Of a stretch of DNA of 64,000 nt, positions 1-7,889 are shown one piece after another. Origin of the DNA: [Empedobacter] haloabium (GTDB lineage: Bacteria; Pseudomonadota; Gammaproteobacteria; Burkholderiales; Burkholderiaceae_D); NCBI GenBank assembly GCA_008011715.2, contig CP136508.1, positions 3,782,001 through 3,846,000 on the forward strand. The letters are read 5' to 3'. Position 1 is the first letter of the stretch. Each line of letters begins with the position of its first letter. The translations under genes were made by a program, and so were the position numbers. Below the pieces are notes generated by a model that worked only from the letters and a program-made list of their open reading frames with translations, was not told the DNA's origin and searched no databases.

Positions 1-1108
1 CTTCCAGCAGGGCCGCCACCGAGGAGGCGTGGCACAGCCGCGTGCAGTGGTCGACGTTGTTGCTGCCGAAGCCCGTGCGCACCAGTTTCTGGAACAGGTA
101 GGCTTCCTCGTTGCTGCCCTTGGCCGAGCCGAAGCCGGCCAGTGCCTTGCGGCCGGACTGGTCGCGGATGCGCGCCAGGCCGCCGCCGGCCAATGCCAGC
201 GCCTCTTCCCAGCTCGCTTCGCGGAACACTTCCAGCACCCGGGTCGGGTCCATCGCCATCGTGGCCGACTTCGGCGCGTCGGCACGCCGGATCAGCGGCC
301 TGGTCAGCCGCTGCGGATGGTGCGCGTAATCGAAGCCGTAGCGGCCCTTGACGCACAGGCGGCCGTGGTTGGCCGGACCATCGCGCCCCTCCACCGAGAC
401 GATGCGGTTGCCCTGCACGTTGTAGGTCAGCTGGCAGCCCACGCCGCAGAACGGGCAGACAGACGCCACCTGGCGGTCCGGCACGGCCATCGCGGCGCCG
501 CGCGCCGGCGCCAGCGCCCCGGTGGGACAGGCCTGCACGCATTCGCCGCAGGCCACGCAGGTGGAGGCGCCCATCGGATCGTCCATGTCGAACACGATTT
601 TGGCGGCGTCGCCGCGCAGCGCCAGGCCGATCACGTCGTTGGCCTGCTCGTCGCGGCAGGCGCGCACGCAGCGGGTGCACTGGATGCAGGCATCCAGGTT
701 GACGGTGATGGCGGCGTGGCTGGCGTCGCGGGCCGGCTGGGCGCGCGGCGCGAAGCGCGGCTTGCCCACCTGCAGGCGGGCGGCCCACTCGTCCACCTCG
801 TTGTGGCGCGTGTACGTCGCCTCGGCCAGGTCGGACTGCAGCAGCTCCAGCACCATCTTCTGCGCCGCCCGGGCGCGCGGGCTGGCCGTCTCCACCTTCA
901 TGCCGGGCAGCGGCGCGCGGCAGCACGACGGTGCCAAGGTGCGTTCGCCCTCGACCTCGACCACGCAGGCGCGGCAGTTGCCGGCCGGCGCCAGGCCATC
1001 CTTGTAGCACAGGTGTGGCACGGCTATGCCCTCGCGCCGCGCCACGTCCAGCAGCGTCTCGCCGGGGCGCGCCTGCACGTCGCAACCGTTCAGTTGAAAG
1101 CCGATCAT
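1..1108 (-). CDS. fdhF: Formate dehydrogenase alpha subunit, molybdopterin type (3' end beyond window)
   Basis: This is the catalytic subunit of a molybdenum NAD-dependent formate dehydrogenase, which oxidises formate to CO2. Only the first 369 codons lie in the window. In order they show a 2Fe-2S ferredoxin domain (cysteines in CYKDGLAPAGNCRAC), a NuoG-like region, two 4Fe-4S motifs (CIQCTRCVRAC and CVACGECVQAC), and the start of the molybdopterin domain with its own 4Fe-4S motif (CPFCGVGC, then LCVKGRYGFD). The ATG at 1108 overlaps the stop of the upstream NuoE/F-like gene (ATGA), so the two are probably translationally coupled. Family assignment is firm; substrate rests on the neighbour and family. 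Confidence 0.9.
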   Translation of the reverse strand, partial: MIGFQLNGCDVQARPGETLLDVARREGIAVPHLCYKDGLAPAGNCRACVVEVEGERTLAPSCCRAPLPGMKVETASPRARAAQKMVLELLQSDLAEATYTRHNEVDEWAARLQVGKPRFAPRAQPARDASHAAITVNLDACIQCTRCVRACRDEQANDVIGLALRGDAAKIVFDMDDPMGASTCVACGECVQACPTGALAPARGAAMAVPDRQVASVCPFCGVGCQLTYNVQGNRIVSVEGRDGPANHGRLCVKGRYGFDYAHHPQRLTRPLIRRADAPKSATMAMDPTRVLEVFREASWEEALALAGGGLARIRDQSGRKALAGFGSAKGSNEEAYLFQKLVRTGFGSNNVDHCTRLCHASSVAALLE

Positions 1109-2823
1109 GCCAGCTCCTGCGGGAAGTAGCGGATCACGCAGTCGACCGGATTCGGCGCCGCCTGGCCCAGGCCGCAGATCGACGCGTCGCGCATCACCTG
1201 CCCCAGTTCGCCCAGCAGGGCCGTATCCCAGCGCGGCGCCTCGATCAGCTGCAGCGCCTTGGCGGTACCGACCCGGCACGGCGTGCACTGGCCGCACGAC
1301 TCGTCGCGGAAGAAGCGCATGGTGTTGCGCGCGGCCGCCACGGCGCTGTCCTGTTGCGACAGCACGATGACGGCGGCCGAGCCGATGAAGCAGCCGTACG
1401 GCTGCAGGGTGTCGAAATCGAGCGGCACGTCGCCCAGTGCGGCGGGCAGGATGCCGCCCGAGGCGCCGCCCGGCAGGTAACCGTAGAACGTGTGGCCTTC
1501 CGCCATGCCGCCGCAGTATTCGGCGATCAGTTCGCGCACCGTGATGCCGGCCGGCGCCAGCTTGACGCCGGGCTCGCGCACCCGCCCCGACACCGAATAG
1601 GAACGCAGGCCCTTGCGACCATGCCGGCCCTGCCCGGCGAACCAGTCCGGCCCGCGCTGGACGATGTCGCGCACCCAGTACAGCGTCTCGAAATTGTGCT
1701 CCAGCGTGGGCCGGCCGAACAGGCCGACCTGGGCCACGTAGGGCGGGCGCAGGCGCGGCATGCCGCGCTTGCCCTCGATCGATTCGATCATCGCCGATTC
1801 CTCGCCGCAGATGTAGGCCCCGGCGCCGCGGCGCAGGTGGATCGCCGGCAGCTCGGGCACCGGCGCGGCCGCCTGCAGGCGTTCCAGTTCGGCCGCCAGC
1901 AGGGCGCGCGCGTCATGGTACTCGTCGCGCACATAGATATAGATGTCGCGGATGCCCACGGCCCATGCCGCCAGCAGCATGCCTTCGATGAAACGGTGCG
2001 GATCGCGCTCCAGGTAGACGCGGTCTTTGAACGTGCCCGGCTCGCCCTCGTCCAGGTTGACGGCCATCAGGCGCGGGCCCGCCTCGGCCTTGACGATGCG
2101 CCATTTGCGCCCGGCCGGGAAGCCGGCGCCGCCCAGGCCGCGCAGGCCGGCGTGCTCCAGGGCGGCGATCAAGGACTCGGCGCTGCGGGTGCCGGCCACG
2201 CAGTCGCGCAGCAGCGCGTAGCCGCCGCCGGCCACGTAGTCGTCGTATCCGACGTGGGCCGGCACCGGTGGCGTCGTCCCGGCTGCCGCGGCCGCGATGT
2301 CCCGGGTCGTGGCGACGGGCACGGCCCGTTGACCGACCAGCGCGGCCGGGGCCTGTTCGCAACGGCCGATGCAGGGCGCGGCGAGCACGCGCACGTTGGT
2401 CCCCAGCAGCGCGGGCAGCCTGTCCAGCAGCGCGCCGGCGCCGGCCATCTCGCACGACAGCCCGGCGCAGACGCGCACCGTCAACGCGGCCGGCGCCGCC
2501 TCGCCTGCGCGCACGATGTCGAAATGATGATAGAACGACGCCACCTCGTACACCTCCGCCTGCGCCATGCGCAGTTCCTGCGCCAGCGCGGCCAGGTGAC
2601 GCGTGGCCAGGCAACCGTAGCAGTCCTGGATGCGGTGCAGGTGCTCGATCAGCAGGTCGCGCCGGCGCGGCGCATCGCCCAGCAAGGCCTGCACTTCGGC
2701 CAGCGCGTCCGGCTCGACGCGGCGCCCGCGCGGGGCCTGACGCTTGCGTTCGCGGCTCGCTCCCGCCTTGGCGGCGTCATGGCTTCCCTGGGCGACGGCG
2801 ATGGGAATGGTCGGGTGGTTCAC
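1105..2823 (-). CDS. Formate dehydrogenase diaphorase subunit, NuoE-NuoF fusion
   Basis: This 572-residue protein passes electrons from the formate dehydrogenase alpha subunit to NAD+. The first ~160 residues are NuoE-like, with 2Fe-2S cysteines in VRVCAGLSCEM and APCIGRCEQ. The rest is NuoF-like: an FMN/NADH site (GLRGLGGAGFPAGRKW), the CGEESAMIESIEGKRG stretch, and a 4Fe-4S motif ESCGQCTPCRVG. In Cupriavidus these are two separate proteins (FdsG and FdsB); here they are one chain. The start is a GTG with GGAG ten bases upstream; no better ATG is in frame. The gene diverges from a ModE-like regulator, and an inverted repeat lies about 30 bases upstream of its start. Confidence 0.9.
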   Translation of the reverse strand: MNHPTIPIAVAQGSHDAAKAGASRERKRQAPRGRRVEPDALAEVQALLGDAPRRRDLLIEHLHRIQDCYGCLATRHLAALAQELRMAQAEVYEVASFYHHFDIVRAGEAAPAALTVRVCAGLSCEMAGAGALLDRLPALLGTNVRVLAAPCIGRCEQAPAALVGQRAVPVATTRDIAAAAAGTTPPVPAHVGYDDYVAGGGYALLRDCVAGTRSAESLIAALEHAGLRGLGGAGFPAGRKWRIVKAEAGPRLMAVNLDEGEPGTFKDRVYLERDPHRFIEGMLLAAWAVGIRDIYIYVRDEYHDARALLAAELERLQAAAPVPELPAIHLRRGAGAYICGEESAMIESIEGKRGMPRLRPPYVAQVGLFGRPTLEHNFETLYWVRDIVQRGPDWFAGQGRHGRKGLRSYSVSGRVREPGVKLAPAGITVRELIAEYCGGMAEGHTFYGYLPGGASGGILPAALGDVPLDFDTLQPYGCFIGSAAVIVLSQQDSAVAAARNTMRFFRDESCGQCTPCRVGTAKALQLIEAPRWDTALLGELGQVMRDASICGLGQAAPNPVDCVIRYFPQELA

Positions 2824-2853
2824 TGCTGGCGGTCTCCGCTAGTTGACATTGTC

Positions 2854-2874
2854 ATATGCTGCACCTGAGCATAT
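2854..2874. promoter_or_regulatory. Inverted repeat 1, putative operator of the formate dehydrogenase operon
   Basis: A perfect 7-7-7 inverted repeat, ATATGCT-N7-AGCATAT, lies 31 bases upstream of the GTG of the diaphorase gene. The same ATATGC/GCATAT half-sites recur 76 bases away next to the divergent regulator. This is the position expected for a binding site of that regulator. Binding itself is inferred. Confidence 0.6.
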
Positions 2875-2930
2875 ACGAGGCGGCTTCCGCCCATCAGGCG
2901 GAGCGTATCACGCATCGGCGCGGCGCTGAA

Positions 2931-2950
2931 ATATGCTATTTTGTGCATAT
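2931..2950. promoter_or_regulatory. Inverted repeat 2, putative autoregulatory operator overlapping the regulator start
   Basis: ATATGC-N8-GCATAT. The right half-site includes the first two bases of the regulator's ATG at 2949, so a bound dimer would cover the translation start. It shares half-sites with the repeat at 2854-2874. No convincing Shine-Dalgarno lies just upstream of this ATG. Confidence 0.55.
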
Positions 2951-4025
2951 GTTCAGAGTGAAGATTCATCCCCAGTGGGAAATCAGCGTGCGCCCCGACA
3001 GTCCGCTCGACACGGCGGCGTTGCTGGCGCTGTTGAAGGAGATCCAGGACACCGGCTCGATCGCGCGCGCCGCGAAAGCCGTGCGCCTGTCCTACCGCTA
3101 CGCCTGGGGCCTGCTGCGCGAAGCCGAGGGCCAGTTCGGCCAGGCCCTGCTGGCCACGGGGCGCGGCCGCGGCACCAGCTTGACGGCGCTGGCGCAAAAG
3201 CTCGTGTGGGCCGACCGCCGCATCGCCGCGCGCCTGTCGCCCATGCTGGAAAGCCTCGCTTCCGAGCTGGAAAACGAGTTGGGCAAGATGGTGGCGGACG
3301 AGCCGCGCGCGCTGCGCCTGGACGCCAGCCATGGCTTTGCCGTGGCGGCGCTGACCCAGCACCTGCAGGCGCTGCGCCTGCCCGTCGAGCTGCGCTACCG
3401 CAACAGCACGGACGCGCTGGCGGCGCTGGCGCGCGGCGAATGCGACCTGGCCGGCTTCCACGTGCCGGTCGGCCCGTTCCAGCAGCCGTTCCTGGCGAGC
3501 TGCCTGCGCTGGCTCGACCCTGCGAAACACTGCGTACTGCACCTGGCCGTGCGCGAGCAGGGCCTGTTCGTCGCGCCCGGCAATCCGCTCGGCATCCGCA
3601 GCGTGGCCGACCTGGCCGCACCGGGCGTGCGCTTCGTCAACCGCCAGACCGGCTCGGGCACCCGGCTGCTGCTGGAGATGCTGCTGGCCGAAGCCGGCAT
3701 CGAGCCGACCGCGATCAATGGTTTCGGCAGCGCCGAGTTTACCCACAGCGCCGTGGCGGCCTACATCGCCAGCGGCATGGCGGACGTCGGGCTGGGCGTG
3801 CGCACGGCGGCCGAGCGCTTCGGCCTGGCGTTCATCCCGCTGCTGCGCGAACGCTATTTCCTGGCCCTGCCGTGTGCCGCCGCCGGGGAAGCGCCGCTGC
3901 GCGACCTGGTCGGCGTGGTGCGTGCACCGGCCTGCCATGCGCTGATCGACGCCCTGCCCGGCTACGACGCGACAGCCACCGGCACGATGCAGACGCTGGC
4001 CGAAGCGTTCGGCGTGGCGGCCTGA
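2949..4025 (+). CDS. ModE-type HTH regulator with periplasmic molybdate-binding-like domain
   Basis: This is a 358-residue one-component transcription factor. Residues ~10-105 are a ModE/LysR-like winged helix (TGSIARAAKAVRLSYRYAWG), and the rest is a type 2 periplasmic-binding fold (RFVNRQTGSGTRLLLEML, then AAYIASGMADVGLGVRTAAE). This combination is known beside molybdoenzyme genes, and here it diverges from a molybdenum formate dehydrogenase operon, so control of that operon is likely. An in-frame ATG 31 codons upstream exists, but the protein similarity begins at MFRVKIHPQW and the upstream codons run through the first inverted repeat, so 2949 is preferred. Whether the ligand is molybdate, formate or something else cannot be read from the sequence. 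Confidence 0.85.
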   Translation: MFRVKIHPQWEISVRPDSPLDTAALLALLKEIQDTGSIARAAKAVRLSYRYAWGLLREAEGQFGQALLATGRGRGTSLTALAQKLVWADRRIAARLSPMLESLASELENELGKMVADEPRALRLDASHGFAVAALTQHLQALRLPVELRYRNSTDALAALARGECDLAGFHVPVGPFQQPFLASCLRWLDPAKHCVLHLAVREQGLFVAPGNPLGIRSVADLAAPGVRFVNRQTGSGTRLLLEMLLAEAGIEPTAINGFGSAEFTHSAVAAYIASGMADVGLGVRTAAERFGLAFIPLLRERYFLALPCAAAGEAPLRDLVGVVRAPACHALIDALPGYDATATGTMQTLAEAFGVAA

Positions 4026-4035
4026 GGCAACGGCG

Positions 4036-4449
4036 ATGCAGGCTACGGGACTGTTCCACCAGCTCACCGCCGCGCTGCAGGGCGGCGTGCTGCTGGCATT
4101 GCTGCTGCATGCGCTGGCACTGGTGCCGCAATGGCGGGCGCGCTATTTCAATCCGCGCTTCGTCAACGTCAGCGTGCTTGGCCTGCTGCTGGGGGTGGTG
4201 CACGGCTGCGCGCTGATGCTGGCACAAGGGGCGCTGGCGCCGGGCGACGCCGGCGTGACGGTGACCTGGTGCCTGACGGTGGCCATCGTGCTCAACGTGG
4301 TCGTCGCGGTCCAGAACCTGCTGGCCGTGCATGCGCTGGTGCACCTGCACCGGCGCAGCGCCGTGGTGGCACAGTGGCTGCGTCCTGCCTTGGGGCCGAT
4401 GGTGTGGGTCAGTGCGGGGTTGGGGGTGGTGGCTTACTTCGCGTTGTAG
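4036..4449 (+). CDS. Small membrane protein, about four transmembrane helices
   Basis: This 137-residue protein is almost entirely hydrophobic, with about four predicted membrane segments (around residues 12-30, 46-65, 76-100 and 115-136) and short Arg/His-containing loops. I do not recognise a family. It starts 10 bases after the stop of the ModE-like regulator, so it is probably co-transcribed with it. It could be a small accessory or anchor protein linked to the formate dehydrogenase, but nothing in the sequence proves that. Confidence 0.6.
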   Translation: MQATGLFHQLTAALQGGVLLALLLHALALVPQWRARYFNPRFVNVSVLGLLLGVVHGCALMLAQGALAPGDAGVTVTWCLTVAIVLNVVVAVQNLLAVHALVHLHRRSAVVAQWLRPALGPMVWVSAGLGVVAYFAL

Positions 4450-4459
4450 GATGCGGCAC

Positions 4460-4580
4460 GGGTCAGTCCCCGAAGGGGACTACAGTCGCTGGGTCAGGGT
4501 CTGTCCCCAACGGGGACTGACCCTGAAGTTTGTATGCTTCCCCCCAACTTCGGGGTCAGTCCCCTGCGGGGACAGACCCC
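4460..4580. repeat. Intergenic nested palindrome, GGGGTCAGTCCC family copy 1
   Basis: The interval holds several copies of GGGTC(A/T)GTCCCC and its complement. They form a hairpin (GGGTCTGTCCCC-AAC-GGGGACTGACCC) and a larger inverted repeat with GACTGACCC..GAAGTT on one side and AACTTCGGGGTCAGTC on the other. It fills the space between convergent genes and ends four bases before the uvrA stop codon. Related copies occur at 23548, 41421 and 49789. Confidence 0.8.
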
Positions 4581-4583
4581 AGT

Positions 4584-7112
4584 TCACGCTGCCGGGCCGC
4601 CCAGGAAGCGCCGCAGATACGGCGCGGTGCGGCTCGCCTTGCTGCGCGCCACCTGCGCCGGCGGGCCGGCCGCCACCACCGTGCCGCCCTCCTCGCCCGC
4701 GCCCGGGCCGATGTCGACGACCCAGTCGCTCGCCGCCACCACGCGCATATCGTGTTCGACCGCCACCACCGTGTTGCCGGCATCGACCAGCTTTTGCAGC
4801 TGGACGATGAGGCGCTCGACGTCCGCCGGGTGCAGGCCCGTGGTCGGTTCGTCCAGCACATACAAGGTGTCGCCGCGCGAGGCGCGCTGCAATTCGGTGG
4901 CCAGCTTGATGCGCTGCGCCTCGCCACCGGAGAGTTCCGTGGCCGGCTGGCCCAGGCGCAGGTAGCCCAGCCCTACCTCGCGCAGCACGTCCAGTGCGCG
5001 GTGCAGCGCCGGTTCGTCGGCGAAGAATTCCCAGGCCGCATCCACCGTCATGCCCAGCACCTCGGCGATATTGCGCTCGCGGTACGTCACCTCCAGCGTC
5101 TTGGCGTTGTAGCGCGCGCCGGCGCAGACCGGGCACGGCGCGTAGACGCTGGGCAGGAACAGCAGCTCCACCATGACGAAGCCCTCGCCCTCGCAGTTGT
5201 CGCAGCGCCCCTTGGCGACGTTGAACGAGAAGCGGCCGGCATCGTAGCGGCGTGCCTTCGCCGTTTTCGTGGCCGCGAACAGCTTGCGCACGTGGTCGAA
5301 CAGGCCGGTGTAGGTGGCCAGGTTCGAGCGCGGCGTGCGGCCGATCGGCTTCTGGTCCACCCGCACCATGCGCCGCACCTGCTCGAGTCCCGCCACGATG
5401 CGGCCTTCCAGCGGCAGCTCGGCGGGCCGGTCCAGCTCGTCACCTTCCTCCGGTTCGGCCGCCACCTCGTGCCCCAGCGCGCGGCCGACCAGCTCCACCA
5501 GCACCTGGCTGACCAGGCTGGATTTGCCGGAGCCGGACACGCCCGTCACCGTCGTCAGCACCCCCAAAGGAAAGGCCGCGTCCAGCCCGTGCAGGTTGTT
5601 GCGCGTGATGCCGGCCAGCTTCAGCCAGCCGGCCGGCTCGCGCACCGTGCGCGCCGGCGGGGCCGCATCCGGAAACAGGTAGCGCCGCGTCTGCGAGGCC
5701 GCCACGTCGCGCAGGCCGTCCGGCGCGCCGCTGTACAGCACCGCGCCGCCGCCCTCGCCCGCCGCCGGGCCCACGTCCACGATCCAGTCGGCATGGCGGA
5801 TCACGTCCAGTGCGTGCTCGACGACGAACAGCGAGTTGCCGGATGCCTTCAGCCGGTCCATCGCCCGCAGCAGCGCCACCGTGTCGGCCGGATGCAGGCC
5901 GGCCGACGGCTCGTCCAGCACGTAGACCACGCCGAACAGGTTCGAACGCACCTGGGTGGCCAGGCGCAGGCGCTGCAGTTCGCCCGGCGACAAGGTCGGC
6001 GTGCTGCGGTCCAGCGTCAGGTAGCCCAGGCCCAGGTCGAGCAGCACGTCCAGCCGGGCCAGCACGTCCTGGGCGATGCGCTGCGTGACGATCAGCTTCT
6101 CCGGATGCGCCGCGCGCTCCTTGGCGCTGACTTTCGCGCTGCCGTCCGCATACGGGCGCATCGTCTGCGCCAGGCGCGCCAGCGGCAGGCGCGAAATATC
6201 GGTGATGTCGTGGCCGGCGAAGGTGACCGAAAGCGACTCGGCGCGCAGCCGCTTGCCGCGGCAGACCGGGCACTCGTTGCTGACCATGTAGCGCGCCACG
6301 CGCTTCTTCATGGACGCGCTTTCCGTGTTGGCAAACGTCTGCAGCACGTACTTGCGCGCGCCGGTAAACGTGCCCTGGTAGCTGGGCGGGTCCTTGCGTC
6401 TCAAGGCCTGCCTGGTTTCCTGCGGCGTCAAGCCGGCGTAGACCGGCACCGTCGGCGTCTCTTCCGTGTACAGGATCCAGTCGCGGTCCTTCTTCGGCAG
6501 GTCGCGCCATGGCGTGTCGACGTCGTAGCCCAGGGTGACCAGGATGTCGCGCAGGTTCTGGCCATGCCAGGCCGGCGGCCAGGCCGCGACGGCGCGTTCG
6601 CGGATCGTCAGCGAGTCGTCCGGCACCATCGAGCGCTCCGTGACCTCGTACACCCGGCCCAGGCCATGGCATTCGGGGCAGGCGCCTTCCGGGGTATTCG
6701 GCGAGAACGATTCGGCATACAGCAGCTCCTGGCCGCTTGGGTAGTCGCCGGCGCGCGAGTACAGCATGCGCAGCGAGTTCGACAAGGTGGTCACGCTGCC
6801 CACCGACGAGCGCGTGGTGGGCGAACCGCGCTGCTGCTGCAGCGCCACGGCGGGCGGCAGGCCATCGATCTCGTCCACCTGCGGCACCGGCATCTGGTGG
6901 AACAGGCGGCGCGCATAGGGCGATACCGATTCCAGGTAGCGCCGCTGCGCCTCCGCATACAGCGTGCCGAACGCCAGCGACGACTTGCCGGAGCCGGATA
7001 CGCCGGTGAAGACCACCAACGCATCGCGCGGGATGTCCAGGTCGACGTTTTTCAGGTTGTGTTCGCGCGCGCCGCGCACCCTGACCATGCCGGGCAACTG
7101 GCGGCCCTTCAT
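4584..7112 (-). CDS. uvrA: UvrA-like excinuclease ATPase lacking the UvrB-binding insertion (class II type)
   Basis: This 842-residue UvrA-family protein has two ABC ATPase modules: two Walker A sites (both GVSGSGKSSL), two signatures (LSPGELQRLRLA and LSGGEAQRIKLA), and zinc-binding cysteine pairs (CPECHGLG, CPVCRGKR, CDNCEGEG/CPVC). Normal UvrA is about 940 residues. Here the sequence goes from RMLYSRAGDYP almost directly to ACPECHGLG, so the ~100-residue UvrB-binding domain is missing. That is the class II pattern, linked in some bacteria to drug or damage tolerance rather than standard excision repair. The ATG at 7112 overlaps the SRAP stop (ATGA). The open frame runs further upstream, but only through the SRAP gene in another frame. 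Confidence 0.9.
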   Translation of the reverse strand: MKGRQLPGMVRVRGAREHNLKNVDLDIPRDALVVFTGVSGSGKSSLAFGTLYAEAQRRYLESVSPYARRLFHQMPVPQVDEIDGLPPAVALQQQRGSPTTRSSVGSVTTLSNSLRMLYSRAGDYPSGQELLYAESFSPNTPEGACPECHGLGRVYEVTERSMVPDDSLTIRERAVAAWPPAWHGQNLRDILVTLGYDVDTPWRDLPKKDRDWILYTEETPTVPVYAGLTPQETRQALRRKDPPSYQGTFTGARKYVLQTFANTESASMKKRVARYMVSNECPVCRGKRLRAESLSVTFAGHDITDISRLPLARLAQTMRPYADGSAKVSAKERAAHPEKLIVTQRIAQDVLARLDVLLDLGLGYLTLDRSTPTLSPGELQRLRLATQVRSNLFGVVYVLDEPSAGLHPADTVALLRAMDRLKASGNSLFVVEHALDVIRHADWIVDVGPAAGEGGGAVLYSGAPDGLRDVAASQTRRYLFPDAAPPARTVREPAGWLKLAGITRNNLHGLDAAFPLGVLTTVTGVSGSGKSSLVSQVLVELVGRALGHEVAAEPEEGDELDRPAELPLEGRIVAGLEQVRRMVRVDQKPIGRTPRSNLATYTGLFDHVRKLFAATKTAKARRYDAGRFSFNVAKGRCDNCEGEGFVMVELLFLPSVYAPCPVCAGARYNAKTLEVTYRERNIAEVLGMTVDAAWEFFADEPALHRALDVLREVGLGYLRLGQPATELSGGEAQRIKLATELQRASRGDTLYVLDEPTTGLHPADVERLIVQLQKLVDAGNTVVAVEHDMRVVAASDWVVDIGPGAGEEGGTVVAAGPPAQVARSKASRTAPYLRRFLGGPAA

Positions 7113-7825
7113 GCGTCGTCGTCCGGCAGCAGCGAGGCTGGCCGTTCTTCCAGTGGCTCGGGCATTGGCTCGACCAGGTGGGCGCCATCGCGGCCGGCAT
7201 AGTTGACCTCGGGGCTGACGCGGTACCACTCGAACATCTCGGGCCCCAGCGCCATCTGGCGTGCCAGCATCTCGGCCTGCTCCTTCGACAGGTCCGGGTC
7301 CAGCCAGGTGGCCGCATCGAGCGCGTTCAGCACCACGGGGCGGCGGTCGTGCACGTCCACCATGCCGCCCTCCGCATCGGCCGTGACCAGCACGAAGCCC
7401 GATTCCGCCTTGTGTTCCTTGAACGGGCCGAAATTGGCCAGCGCCAGCATGAAGATCGGCTCGCGGTCCTTGCGGTGGATGTGCCAGGGCTGGCGCTTGC
7501 CCTTCTCGCCCGTCCATTCGTACCAGCCGTTGGCCGGCACCACGGCGCGGCCCGTCTTGAGCAGCTTGCCCCAGTAGTTGTTGGTGAGCTTTTCCAGCCG
7601 GGCGTTGACGCAGACCGGCAGCTTCTCGGCGGCCCAGGCGGCCCGGTAACCCCAGTGCAGGTCGTCCACCGCCAGCCGGCCGTCTTCCATGTGGATGACG
7701 GGGCGGTAGGTGCCGGGGGCGGCGTTATAGGTCGGCGCGGCCTCGCTGCGATAGGCAGCGTCGGCCCAGCCGAAGGCGGCGACGTAACGCCGCGCGATGT
7801 CGTTTTGATCGAAGCGTCCGCACAT
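7109..7825 (-). CDS. SOS response-associated peptidase (SRAP/YedK/HMCES family)
   Basis: This 238-residue protein begins MCGRF. In this family Met1 is removed and Cys2 forms a covalent thiazolidine link with abasic sites in single-stranded DNA. Other family blocks are visible: APTYNAAPGTYRPV, NARLEK, RAVVPANGWYEW, and the VVHDRRP-like VDVHDRRPVVL with its catalytic-region histidine. It is the first gene of a two-gene operon with a class II UvrA, overlapping it by four bases, so both probably act on damaged DNA. I saw no LexA box immediately upstream. Confidence 0.92.
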   Translation of the reverse strand: MCGRFDQNDIARRYVAAFGWADAAYRSEAAPTYNAAPGTYRPVIHMEDGRLAVDDLHWGYRAAWAAEKLPVCVNARLEKLTNNYWGKLLKTGRAVVPANGWYEWTGEKGKRQPWHIHRKDREPIFMLALANFGPFKEHKAESGFVLVTADAEGGMVDVHDRRPVVLNALDAATWLDPDLSKEQAEMLARQMALGPEMFEWYRVSPEVNYAGRDGAHLVEPMPEPLEERPASLLPDDDA

Positions 7826-7889
7826 GGCCCCCATCATAGCAGCAGGGCCGGCGCGCCATGCGCACCGCAGTGGCGAACGCCGGCGCGGC

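Noticed and set aside
4530..7202. 890-residue open frame on the plus strand
   Set aside because: Antisense to uvrA, His/Arg/Ala-rich, with no recognisable domain.
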